A stretch of 64,000 bases of DNA from contig JAPJBO010000066.1 in the NCBI GenBank assembly GCA_030068145.1, positions 248,001 to 312,000 of the forward strand. The letters are read 5' to 3'. Positions 20,101-31,000 of the stretch are shown in pieces. Numbering within the stretch: the first letter of the stretch is position 1; the number at the start of each line of letters is the position of its first letter. Source of the stretch: Diplonema papillatum (lineage: Eukaryota; Euglenozoa; Diplonemea; Diplonemida; Diplonemidae). Under the pieces are notes generated by a model. It was not told the origin of the DNA, ran no database searches, and was given only the letters and a program-made list of their open reading frames with translations. The translations under genes and the position numbers were made by a program.

Positions 20101-20698
20101 TAGACTGTGATAGTTTGGGTTAGTTTGGGTTAGAATGCAAAGAATCTGTGGCGATAATCTGCATCGCCGGCATCGCGGTTATCTCTTCGCACGTGGTGTG
20201 TCCTGCTTTCGCCTCTTAAGCTCGTCTTGATCGTCGCGCTCAGGCGCGCGTTTGGTGCCTTTATTCTCCTTCGATTGCTCGTCCAGTTGCGCGTCGATAG
20301 TTGCTTCCTTACGGCGGCGCGTGGGCGATAACCGTGTCGTCTTCTGTGGTGTTGCCGAGGTTGATCGTCGCTTCGTCTTCGCTCTCGGGTTTGCGGACTG
20401 TGATAGTTTGGGTTAGTTTGGGTTAGAATGCAAAGAATCTGTGGCGATAATCTGCATCGCCGGCATCGCGGTTATCTCTTCGCACGTGATGTGTCCTGCT
20501 TTCGCCTCTTAAGCTCGTCTTGATCGTCGCGCTCAGGCGCGCGTTTGGTGCCTTTATTTTTCTTCGATTGCTCGTCCAGTTGCGCGTCGATAGTTGCTTC
20601 CTTACGGCGGCGCTTGGGCGATGACCGTGTCGTCTTCTGTGGTGTTGCCGAGGTTGATCGTCGCTTCGTCTTCGTTCTCGGGTTTGCGGACTGTGATA
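20101..20698 (-). repeat. Repeat family E, two tandem copies of about 293 bp
   Basis: Two direct copies (20101-20398 and 20399-20698), nearly identical. On the minus strand each encodes a basic tail ending RDDQDELKRRKQDTSRAKR-stop (stops at 20179 and 20472) or close to it. After the stop comes a conserved stem-loop (GGCGAT-GCAGATT-ATCGCC) followed by ACA. TTTGGGTTAG repeats mark the unit boundary. They lie in gene A intron 3. Confidence 0.88.
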
Positions 20699-21019
20699 GA
20701 AGAATGGGGACAATCCAATAGACACGTGAGCTGAATGGCGCGGTCGGCCAGCAAACGCAAGCTTGCTCGCCGCCAGCTGAGCTCCGTCTGTTAGACTCAC
20801 AGCCACGGTTGCGCACCTGCCGCCTCCGTCGCTTAGTCAGTCCCGCACAGGCCGCCCCTGCTAGCAGCGGCTGCGCCGTCGGCTCTGTCCCTCAGCTTTA
20901 GCAGGCCAGCTAAGGACCGTAACCACGTATTCTGTTTGGGCGAACGCGGCATTAAATGTACGTTAAATGCGCGGGACGAGTGGGAGCAACGGCTCCGAGT
21001 GACCCCTCGAAGGAGCGGA

Positions 21020-21170
21020 ATTTAATCCTTCGATTGCTCGTCCAGTTGCGCGTCGATAGGTGCTTCCTTACGGCGGCGCTTGGGCGATGACCGTGTCGTC
21101 TCCTGTGGTGTTGCCGAGGTTGATCGTCGCTTCGTCTTCGCTCTCGGGTTTGCGGACTGTGATAGAAGAA
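21020..21170 (-). repeat. Repeat family E, partial copy
   Basis: Matches the middle of the 20399-20698 unit (CGATTGCTCGTCCAGTTGCG to CTCTCGGGTTTGCGGACTGT) but lacks the DTSRAKR end. The intervening 20700-21000 is unassigned GC-rich DNA. Confidence 0.8.
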
Positions 21171-21300
21171 TGCAGCTCCGGGCAATTCTATGCAGCTCCA
21201 GGGGATAGGGATGGATCTGATATACCGTGGTGGACCTCGATTCGCTACAACGATCAGCGGCAGGCAATTCGATGCAGTTCCAGGAGATAGGGATGGACCG
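21165..21300 (+). repeat. Dispersed repeat family I, copy 1 with internal duplication
   Basis: GGCAATTCTATGCAGCTCCA and GGCAATTCGATGCAGTTCCA are two internal copies about 70 bp apart, each followed by GGGATAGGGATGGA. The reverse complement occurs at 59390-59520. Confidence 0.75.
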
Positions 21301-21504
21301 GCTTAGCTACAGAGCCTCCACGAAAGCGCGAGTGTGTTGTTTTAACCGTTCTATGTATCTTTGCTGCCTATTGCCGACTATTCGACTTATTTTAGCGCGC
21401 GCTCTTTTTTCCTATGTGCTTTGCCAAGTCCATGGCTCTTGTGACCGACACCGAGTTCACGTTCGCGAGGAAAGCGATCTCGGGCCCCCACGTGCATGCA
21501 TGTT

Positions 21505-21570
21505 TAGCATTGAGTTCTTTGAAGTACATGAACCACATGGATTAGCATGCACTGGTGTTTAGCAGGGGTT
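21505..21570 (-). repeat. Family F fragment, inverted
   Basis: GCATTGAGTTCTTTGAAGTA is the reverse complement of the family F phrase at 21970 and 60880. Together with 21940-22015 it forms an inverted pair about 400 bp apart in intron 3. Confidence 0.7.
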
Positions 21571-21879
21571 GCCATGTAGCCCGTATTTTTCTTTGAACGG
21601 GAAAACCACGCAGTCTTTTATCCCGCAGTTGAATTATCCCGCAATCGAACCGGTTGTAATACCTAAGCACATACACACCTTCTCCGGTAGCTCCCGGTTC
21701 AGCCGACTTCCGCGGCCTTCTTAAAAGGTAAAGCTCTCAAACCAACCCTCTGGTTTTCCGTCCAGCACGTACCTGGCGCGCCTGACCCAGCGAGCTACGA
21801 GGGTCCCAACAAAATGTCAAGTTCCCAATACTTCCAACTTTCTCCTTTAACTTGCATCAAATAGAAGTGAGGAGACCGG

Positions 21880-22015
21880 AAACTCCCCGGAGAGATGGTG
21901 CCTGCACTCTAACTCGTCTCTCTCTCTCTCAAATAGGTGTCACGGCAAGTTTTGGCAGCCGCTGCTTAACATGTACTTCAAAGAACTCAATGCTTAACAA
22001 AATTTGACGTGGGCG
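21880..22015 (+). repeat. Family G then family F fragments
   Basis: GAGATGGTGCCTGCACTCTA and a short CT run match the left edge of the long CT array at 42785. Then GGTGTCACGG...CCGCTGCTTAAC and ACTCAATGCTTAAC match family F at 60680-60900. Confidence 0.7.
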
Positions 22016-22275
22016 GCTTTAGATCTACATCTGAATGACACCTCAACCACAATATGTTGTCGACAATGGCTGACACCATTTGCGCACGTAACCATGGTTA
22101 AGAAGACGACTGAAAGCATAGACACAAAGATAGCTCAAAGCATCTGCAGAATGACACGAAAAGCCACCAGGCAAAACCCCCGCTTTCACACTTCTTTCTC
22201 TGTATCTCCAAGTTCTCCCCGCGTGCTGGCACCACGAAGCGAGGTCCGTCGCTGCTGGCGGGCCTAGAGAAGGGA

Positions 22276-22488
22276 AAATACTCGAGGGGCTGCCTTGTGC
22301 TTCCTTCGAAGGAGGCTAGAGGGGAGAAACAATACAACTACAAAATGGGTCTTTTTTGTTGAACGCTTACGCCCGCCACTAAACCCAGATTCACCTGTGT
22401 TTCGTGTGGGCTACAGCACGTTTACCTCCTTTGATCTTTTGCAGCTGCAGCCTCGTCAAGTATTTCCTACAAAGCAGGTGCTTATACA
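22276..22488 (-). mobile_element. SIRE-like solo A-B repeat, reverse orientation
   Basis: Reading the reverse strand: TTTGTATAAGCACCTGCTTT ... GATCAAAGGAGGTAAA ... GCGTAAGCGTTC ... CCTCGAGTATTT. It matches 16621-16837 with small differences. It lies in gene A intron 3 and is non-coding. Confidence 0.92.
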
Positions 22489-22644
22489 AAGCTCTCATAT
22501 CAGCTAGGTCTACAACCAGTTGCTGAGTTTTCACCACTACTACTACACCTGCTGTTGCCAAACCTTCTCTTTCTACTACCCGACCCTCCCCACCGCACGT
22601 CCTCCTCAACCTAAAAGAAAGTAAGAACGCATATTACAGACCGA

Positions 22645-22745
22645 TACGAGCTGCATGGCAACCCCTGCTCAACATGCATGCGCGTGGGGGGCCCAAGGCT
22701 AAATTCAAGCGAATTTCTTCTTGGTGTCGGTCGCAACACTTACAA
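22645..22745 (+). repeat. Dispersed repeat family J, copy 2
   Basis: ATGGCAACCCCTG ... TTCTTGGTGTCGGTCGCAAC; pairs with 11735-11835. Confidence 0.65.
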
Positions 22746-22799
22746 ACATGGCTAGCCGTAGTTAAAGTGTATAAGCATACCTACTACCCTCATACCACC

Positions 22800-22865
22800 C
22801 GCCTCACAGCCTCAATGGTCAACCGGAGACCCTAAAACACCGAACCTCTAAACCACAATGAACGC
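22800..22865 (+). repeat. Dispersed repeat family K, copy 2
   Basis: CTCAATGGTCAACCGGAGAC ... CTCTAAACCACAATGAACGC; pairs with 4384-4450. Confidence 0.8.
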
Positions 22866-23127
22866 TACAAAATAAAATCCGCGAGTGGTCAATGACCAGC
22901 GTGCCCAAAGCAGGCGTTCGCCGTGAATGATAAAGCATGGAATAACAAGGGATCGATTCTCTCGACTCTTTTTGTTGGTCTCTTAACCCGAGAAGGAATA
23001 ATCAAAACGAAGTTCTTAGCGGTTCTCTTTTGAGTTTCGTCTAAGGCCTCGTTGCGCGGGATCAATAGGGACTGCCGGGGTCGTACGTACTCCTACGTCA
23101 GAGGTGAAAACAAAACATCGTCAACAG

Positions 23128-23646
23128 GTCCCTGCCGGTCCTTCGCCCGGACTTGCAGCAGTACACCCTCGACGCTCTAGACTTCACCGCCGACGACGAT
23201 GTTGCGCGTGCGACCGCTGCGGTGTGGGTGGCGGCCCACCTCCCGTGTCCGTCCAATACCCCGTGCATCGACAACCCGGAACACCCGTTCCCGAAGATAT
23301 TCGCAGCGACGCTCGAAGGGCGGAGGCGGCTCCGCGACTTGCGGGCGGCGGCTACAGCGGCGACCGAGGACGAACCGCTGGACGATGCGGCCAAGCGGAC
23401 GCTGACGGCCGCCGAGAAGAAGGAGGCCGACAACGCCGAGGTCTGCCTGCAACTGCTGCTGGCGATGCGCGCCCACGACGACCCGCGCGGCGCGCTGCGG
23501 GTCCTCGTCGAGCACATCAACCGGGGGGTGGCGAGCAAGTCGGCCATCCCGTCGACGGCGGCTGCCGTGCGGTGTGTCGAGCCACTCGCGGCATACGAGG
23601 TGCTGGCGGAAGTCCTCGGCAGGAAGAGCACGAAGATAGCAGCCAG
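23128..23646 (+). CDS. Gene A exon after intron 3
   Basis: Starts after CGTCAACAG with one base completing Arg from the long exon, then SLPVLRPDLQQYTLDALDFT. It is GC-ending and open to KSTKIAA plus two bases at GCCAG|GTTTGT. It is helical and acidic in the middle (LDDAAKRTLTAAEKKEADNA), with a repeat-like helix LQLLLAMRAHDDPRGALRVL. The two ends of intron 3 share the 11-base phrase TCAACAGGTCC across exon and intron. The phase (2 in, 2 out) fits both neighbours. Part of its tail is copied in the next intron. Confidence 0.85.
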
Positions 23647-23695
23647 GTTTGTGCTTGTTTGCTCGCGAATTGCGATATGTGTGGTGTGTGGTGTT

Positions 23696-24003
23696 ATGTG
23701 AGATAAGTGAGTGTGATACGTGGTGTGTGATACGTCGATGTGTAATGTGTAGTGTGTGTGTGATGTGTGATGTGTGATGTGTGATGTGTGATGTGATGTG
23801 ATGTGTGATGTGTGATGATGTGTGATGTGTGATGTGTGATGTGATGTGTGATGTGTGATGATGTGTGATGTGTGATGTGATGTGATGTGTGATGTGTCGA
23901 TGTGTGATGTGTGATGTGATGTGATGTGTGATGTGTGATGTGATGTGTGATGTGTGATGATGTGTGATGTGATGTGTGATGTGCGATGTGTGAGTGTGAC
24001 GTG
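23696..24003. repeat. Short satellite of GATGTGT / GATGTGTGAT type
   Basis: Irregular 5-, 7- and 10-base units, all built from GTGATGTGT, fill about 300 bp of gene A intron 4. Open frames on the minus strand (Ser-His-Ile-Thr runs) are artefacts. Confidence 0.95.
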
Positions 24004-24067
24004 ATGTGTAAAGTGGTGTGTACTGAAGGACGTTGGAATCCTTCTGTTTCTTCGCTATTCCTGGGAA

Positions 24068-24240
24068 GTCGAGCACATCAACCGGGGGGTGGCGAGCAAG
24101 TCGGCCATACCGTCGACGGCGGTGCGGTGTGTCCAGCCGAGCACGAAGATAGCAGCCAGGTTTGCGCTTGTTTGCTCGCGAATTGCGATATGGGTGAGGT
24201 AAATGAGCGTGGTACGTCGATGTGCAATGCGTAATGTGTG
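24068..24240 (+). pseudogene. Copy of the preceding exon's tail and intron start, inside intron 4
   Basis: GTCGAGCACATCAACCGGGG ... ACGAAGATAGCAGCCAGGTT matches 23507-23650 with two internal deletions. It then continues into intron text (TGTTTGCTCGCGAATTGCGA). Like the intron 1 copies, it spans the donor site. The GCCAG|GTTTGC donor is still intact here, so it could compete for splicing. Confidence 0.88.
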
Positions 24241-24357
24241 ACGTATGGTGTAAGGTTTACTAAAGGGTGTTGGAACCCCTTCTATTCCAAGCCAAATCCA
24301 TTCGAGAGCACGCCTGAGGCTCCGTTCTCCGCTGTTCACTCTATCACCCAACCTCAG

Positions 24358-24928
24358 GGCGCAACTCTGCCGAGCGGCGATCATGCTGTTGCCCGACTAT
24401 CCAGAACAGGCCAAGACCCTCGTCACGCGCGAGTGGAAAATGCCCGGCGACGACGACGCGTCAACCACCGGCAGCTGGACATTGGTCGAAGACGTCGAAA
24501 CCGATCAGCCCGCCGAAGACACACCTGCCGCCGACGAAGGCCCAGCGACCGACGCCGAAGACAGCGTGAAAGCCGCCATCGCCGCCAGCCTCGTGAAGTC
24601 CCGCCTGCTGGCGAAGGTGCCGCTGTTCTTCGACGCCCTGAAGAACGAGCTCGAACCGGAACGCGTCCGCACGAGCGGCGGGGCGCTTGAAGTGCTGCAG
24701 GCGCTGGCCGGGACGCACAGCGTCGCTACGCTGTGCGCGGACGGATGGCCGTACTGCGCGCCAGCGGGGCTGGTTGGCGCTGTGGCCAGCTGCTGTTCCA
24801 ACGCGATGCTGGCGCAGGCCGCGTCGAAGGCTGTCGGGAGGTGGACAAAACACGTGAATCACTATCTCGGCTACACACTCGACGAAGAAGACGAACGCCT
24901 CCTCTCGGACATGGTGGTTGGAACACCG
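24358..24928 (+). CDS. Gene A exon ahead of the 28-bp satellite
   Basis: Starts after AACCTCAG with one base completing Arg, then AQLCRAAIMLLPDYPEQAKT. It carries an acidic linker (WTLVEDVETDQPAEDTPAAD) and a helical block (ALEVLQALAGTHSVATLC; AVASCCSNAMLAQAASKAVG). The 3' end is uncertain. Three donor-like GT sites (after 24913, 24916 and 24928) all leave phase 0, as the exon at 39844 needs. If not spliced, the frame ends at 24964. An intron of about 14.9 kb is implied. Confidence 0.75.
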
Positions 24929-25032
24929 GTGTGCTTACTGAAGTCACGAAGGAGAGAGCCTTGATTTCTGCTCTCCGTAATTGTCTGACCTTGATGGTTC
25001 TGACTGGCCTCCACAAGCCTTTCTGAAGGGAC

Positions 25033-25064
25033 CCCTTCGAGACCTTGATGGGAGTCAACTTTCT
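25033..25064 (+). repeat. Left flank repeat of the satellite
   Basis: CCCTTCGAGACCTTGATGGG plus AGTCAAC, repeated at 36746-36772 on the other side. A single diverged 28-bp unit lies just outside it at about 25000-25027. Confidence 0.9.
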
Positions 25065-28000
25065 GACTGGCCTCTACAAGCCTTTCTGAAGGGACTGGCC
25101 TCTACAAGCCTTTCTGAAGGGACTGGCCTCTACAAGTCTTTCTGAAGGGACTGGCCTCTACAAGCCTTTCTGAAGGGACTGGCCTCTACAAGCCTTTCTG
25201 AAGGGACTGGCCTCTACAAGCCTTTCTGAAGGGACTGGCCTCTACAAGCCTTTCTGAAGGGACTGGCCTCTACAAGCCTTTCTGAAGGGACTGGCCTCTA
25301 CAAGCCTTTCTGAAGGGACTGGCCTCTACAAGCCTTTCTGAAGGGACTGGCCTCTACAAGCCTTTCTGAAGGGACTGGCCTCTACAAGCCTTTCTGAAGG
25401 GACTGGCCTCTACAAGCCTTTCTGAAGGGACTGGCCTCTACAAGCCTTTCTGAAGGGACTGGCCTCTACAAGCCTTTCTGAAGGGACTGGCCTCTACAAG
25501 CCTTTCTGAAGGGACTGGCCTCTACAAGCCTTTCTGAAGGGACTGGCCTCTACAAGCCTTTCTGAAGGGACTGGCCTCTACAAGCCTTTCTGAAGGGACT
25601 GGCCTCTACAAGCCTTTCTGAAGGGACTGGCCTCTACAAGCCTTTCTGAAGGGACTGGCCTCTACAAGCCTTTCTGAAGGGACTGGCCTCTACAAGCCTT
25701 TCTGAAGGGACTGGCCTCTACAAGCCTTTCTGAAGGGACTGGCCTCTACAAGCCTTTCTGAAGGGACTGGCCTCTACAAGCCTTTCTGAAGGGACTGGCC
25801 TCTACAAGCCTTTCTGAAGGGACTGGCCTCTACAAGCCTTTCTGAAGGGACTGGCCTCTACAAGCCTTTCTGAAGGGACTGGCCTCTACAAGCCTTTCTG
25901 AAGGGACTGGCCTCTACAAGCCTTTCTGAAGGGACTGGCCTCTACAAGCCTTTCTGAAGGGACTGGCCTCTACAAGCCTTTCTGAAGGGACTGGCCTCTA
26001 CAAGCCTTTCTGAAGGGACTGGCCTCTACAAGCCTTTCTGAAGGGACTGGCCTCTACAAGCCTTTCTGAAGGGACTGGCCTCTACAAGCCTTTCTGAAGG
26101 GACTGGCCTCTACAAGCCTTTCTGAAGGGACTGGCCTCTACAAGCCTTTCTGAAGGGACTGGCCTCTACAAGCCTTTCTGAAGGGACTGGCCTCTACAAG
26201 CCTTTCTGAAGGGACTGGCCTCTACAAGCCTTTCTGAAGGGACTGGCCTCTACAAGCCTTTCTGAAGGGACTGGCCTCTACAAGCCTTTCTGAAGGGACT
26301 GGCCTCTACAAGCCTTTCTGAAGGGACTGGCCTCTACAAGCCTTTCTGAAGGGACTGGCCTCTACAAGCCTTTCTGAAGGGACTGGCCTCTACAAGCCTT
26401 TCTGAAGGGACTGGCCTCTACAAGCCTTTCTGAAGGGACTGGCCTCTACAAGCCTTTCTGAAGGGACTGGCCTCTACAAGCCTTTCTGAAGGGACTGGCC
26501 TCTACAAGCCTTTCTGAAGGGACTGGCCTCTACAAGCCTTTCTGAAGGGACTGGCCTCTACAAGCCTTTCTGAAGGGACTGGCCTCTACAAGCCTTTCTG
26601 AAGGGACTGGCCTCTACAAGCCTTTCTGAAGGGACTGGCCTCTACAAGCCTTTCTGAAGGGACTGGCCTCTACAAGCCTTTCTGAAGGGACTGGCCTCTA
26701 CAAGCCTTTCTGAAGGGACTGGCCTCTACAAGCCTTTCTGAAGGGACTGGCCTCTACAAGCCTTTCTGAAGGGACTGGCCTCTACAAGCCTTTCTGAAGG
26801 GACTGGCCTCTACAAGCCTTTCTGAAGGGACTGGCCTCTACAAGCCTTTCTGAAGGGACTGGCCTCTACAAGCCTTTCTGAAGGGACTGGCCTCTACAAG
26901 CCTTTCTGAAGGGACTGGCCTCTACAAGCCTTTCTGAAGGGACTGGCCTCTACAAGCCTTTCTGAAGGGACTGGCCTCTACAAGCCTTTCTGAAGGGACT
27001 GGCCTCTACAAGCCTTTCTGAAGGGACTGGCCTCTACAAGCCTTTCTGAAGGGACTGGCCTCTACAAGCCTTTCTGAAGGGACTGGCCTCTACAAGCCTT
27101 TCTGAAGGGACTGGCCTCTACAAGCCTTTCTGAAGGGACTGGCCTCTACAAGCCTTTCTGAAGGGACTGGCCTCTACAAGCCTTTCTGAAGGGACTGGCC
27201 TCTACAAGCCTTTCTGAAGGGACTGGCCTCTACAAGCCTTTCTGAAGGGACTGGCCTCTACAAGCCTTTCTGAAGGGACTGGCCTCTACAAGCCTTTCTG
27301 AAGGGACTGGCCTCTACAAGCCTTTCTGAAGGGACTGGCCTCTACAAGCCTTTCTGAAGGGACTGGCCTCTACAAGCCTTTCTGAAGGGACTGGCCTCTA
27401 CAAGCCTTTCTGAAGGGACTGGCCTCTACAAGCCTTTCTGAAGGGACTGGCCTCTACAAGCCTTTCTGAAGGGACTGGCCTCTACAAGCCTTTCTGAAGG
27501 GACTGGCCTCTACAAGCCTTTCTGAAGGGACTGGCCTCTACAAGCCTTTCTGAAGGGACTGGCCTCTACAAGCCTTTCTGAAGGGACTGGCCTCTACAAG
27601 CCTTTCTGAAGGGACTGGCCTCTACAAGCCTTTCTGAAGGGACTGGCCTCTACAAGCCTTTCTGAAGGGACTGGCCTCTACAAGCCTTTCTGAAGGGACT
27701 GGCCTCTACAAGCCTTTCTGAAGGGACTGGCCTCTACAAGCCTTTCTGAAGGGACTGGCCTCTACAAGCCTTTCTGAAGGGACTGGCCTCTACAAGCCTT
27801 TCTGAAGGGACTGGCCTCTACAAGCCTTTCTGAAGGGACTGGCCTCTACAAGCCTTTCTGAAGGGACTGGCCTCTACAAGCCTTTCTGAAGGGACTGGCC
27901 TCTACAAGCCTTTCTGAAGGGACTGGCCTCTACAAGCCTTTCTGAAGGGACTGGCCTCTACAAGCCTTTCTGAAGGGACTGGCCTCTACAAGCCTTTCTG

Positions 28001-31000
28001 AAGGGACTGGCCTCTACAAGCCTTTCTGAAGGGACTGGCCTCTACAAGCCTTTCTGAAGGGACTGGCCTCTACAAGCCTTTCTGAAGGGACTGGCCTCTA
28101 CAAGCCTTTCTGAAGGGACTGGCCTCTACAAGCCTTTCTGAAGGGACTGGCCTCTACAAGCCTTTCTGAAGGGACTGGCCTCTACAAGCCTTTCTGAAGG
28201 GACTGGCCTCTACAAGCCTTTCTGAAGGGACTGGCCTCTACAAGCCTTTCTGAAGGGACTGGCCTCTACAAGCCTTTCTGAAGGGACTGGCCTCTACAAG
28301 CCTTTCTGAAGGGACTGGCCTCTACAAGCCTTTCTGAAGGGACTGGCCTCTACAAGCCTTTCTGAAGGGACTGGCCTCTACAAGCCTTTCTGAAGGGACT
28401 GGCCTCTACAAGCCTTTCTGAAGGGACTGGCCTCTACAAGCCTTTCTGAAGGGACTGGCCTCTACAAGCCTTTCTGAAGGGACTGGCCTCTACAAGCCTT
28501 TCTGAAGGGACTGGCCTCTACAAGCCTTTCTGAAGGGACTGGCCTCTACAAGCCTTTCTGAAGGGACTGGCCTCTACAAGCCTTTCTGAAGGGACTGGCC
28601 TCTACAAGCCTTTCTGAAGGGACTGGCCTCTACAAGCCTTTCTGAAGGGACTGGCCTCTACAAGCCTTTCTGAAGGGACTGGCCTCTACAAGCCTTTCTG
28701 AAGGGACTGGCCTCTACAAGCCTTTCTGAAGGGACTGGCCTCTACAAGCCTTTCTGAAGGGACTGGCCTCTACAAGCCTTTCTGAAGGGACTGGCCTCTA
28801 CAAGCCTTTCTGAAGGGACTGGCCTCTACAAGCCTTTCTGAAGGGACTGGCCTCTACAAGCCTTTCTGAAGGGACTGGCCTCTACAAGCCTTTCTGAAGG
28901 GACTGGCCTCTACAAGCCTTTCTGAAGGGACTGGCCTCTACAAGCCTTTCTGAAGGGACTGGCCTCTACAAGCCTTTCTGAAGGGACTGGCCTCTACAAG
29001 CCTTTCTGAAGGGACTGGCCTCTACAAGCCTTTCTGAAGGGACTGGCCTCTACAAGCCTTTCTGAAGGGACTGGCCTCTACAAGCCTTTCTGAAGGGACT
29101 GGCCTCTACAAGCCTTTCTGAAGGGACTGGCCTCTACAAGCCTTTCTGAAGGGACTGGCCTCTACAAGCCTTTCTGAAGGGACTGGCCTCTACAAGCCTT
29201 TCTGAAGGGACTGGCCTCTACAAGCCTTTCTGAAGGGACTGGCCTCTACAAGCCTTTCTGAAGGGACTGGCCTCTACAAGCCTTTCTGAAGGGACTGGCC
29301 TCTACAAGCCTTTCTGAAGGGACTGGCCTCTACAAGCCTTTCTGAAGGGACTGGCCTCTACAAGCCTTTCTGAAGGGACTGGCCTCTACAAGCCTTTCTG
29401 AAGGGACTGGCCTCTACAAGCCTTTCTGAAGGGACTGGCCTCTACAAGCCTTTCTGAAGGGACTGGCCTCTACAAGCCTTTCTGAAGGGACTGGCCTCTA
29501 CAAGCCTTTCTGAAGGGACTGGCCTCTACAAGCCTTTCTGAAGGGACTGGCCTCTACAAGCCTTTCTGAAGGGACTGGCCTCTACAAGCCTTTCTGAAGG
29601 GACTGGCCTCTACAAGCCTTTCTGAAGGGACTGGCCTCTACAAGCCTTTCTGAAGGGACTGGCCTCTACAAGCCTTTCTGAAGGGACTGGCCTCTACAAG
29701 CCTTTCTGAAGGGACTGGCCTCTACAAGCCTTTCTGAAGGGACTGGCCTCTACAAGCCTTTCTGAAGGGACTGGCCTCTACAAGCCTTTCTGAAGGGACT
29801 GGCCTCTACAAGCCTTTCTGAAGGGACTGGCCTCTACAAGCCTTTCTGAAGGGACTGGCCTCTACAAGCCTTTCTGAAGGGACTGGCCTCTACAAGCCTT
29901 TCTGAAGGGACTGGCCTCTACAAGCCTTTCTGAAGGGACTGGCCTCTACAAGCCTTTCTGAAGGGACTGGCCTCTACAAGCCTTTCTGAAGGGACTGGCC
30001 TCTACAAGCCTTTCTGAAGGGACTGGCCTCTACAAGCCTTTCTGAAGGGACTGGCCTCTACAAGCCTTTCTGAAGGGACTGGCCTCTACAAGCCTTTCTG
30101 AAGGGACTGGCCTCTACAAGCCTTTCTGAAGGGACTGGCCTCTACAAGCCTTTCTGAAGGGACTGGCCTCTACAAGCCTTTCTGAAGGGACTGGCCTCTA
30201 CAAGCCTTTCTGAAGGGACTGGCCTCTACAAGCCTTTCTGAAGGGACTGGCCTCTACAAGCCTTTCTGAAGGGACTGGCCTCTACAAGCCTTTCTGAAGG
30301 GACTGGCCTCTACAAGCCTTTCTGAAGGGACTGGCCTCTACAAGCCTTTCTGAAGGGACTGGCCTCTACAAGCCTTTCTGAAGGGACTGGCCTCTACAAG
30401 CCTTTCTGAAGGGACTGGCCTCTACAAGCCTTTCTGAAGGGACTGGCCTCTACAAGCCTTTCTGAAGGGACTGGCCTCTACAAGCCTTTCTGAAGGGACT
30501 GGCCTCTACAAGCCTTTCTGAAGGGACTGGCCTCTACAAGCCTTTCTGAAGGGACTGGCCTCTACAAGCCTTTCTGAAGGGACTGGCCTCTACAAGCCTT
30601 TCTGAAGGGACTGGCCTCTACAAGCCTTTCTGAAGGGACTGGCCTCTACAAGCCTTTCTGAAGGGACTGGCCTCTACAAGCCTTTCTGAAGGGACTGGCC
30701 TCTACAAGCCTTTCTGAAGGGACTGGCCTCTACAAGCCTTTCTGAAGGGACTGGCCTCTACAAGCCTTTCTGAAGGGACTGGCCTCTACAAGCCTTTCTG
30801 AAGGGACTGGCCTCTACAAGCCTTTCTGAAGGGACTGGCCTCTACAAGCCTTTCTGAAGGGACTGGCCTCTACAAGCCTTTCTGAAGGGACTGGCCTCTA
30901 CAAGCCTTTCTGAAGGGACTGGCCTCTACAAGCCTTTCTGAAGGGACTGGCCTCTACAAGCCTTTCTGAAGGGACTGGCCTCTACAAGCCTTTCTGAAGG

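Noticed and set aside
20105-20135. Telomere-like TTTGGGTTAG repeats
   Set aside because: Only two units, interstitial and part of the family E unit boundary; not a telomere array.
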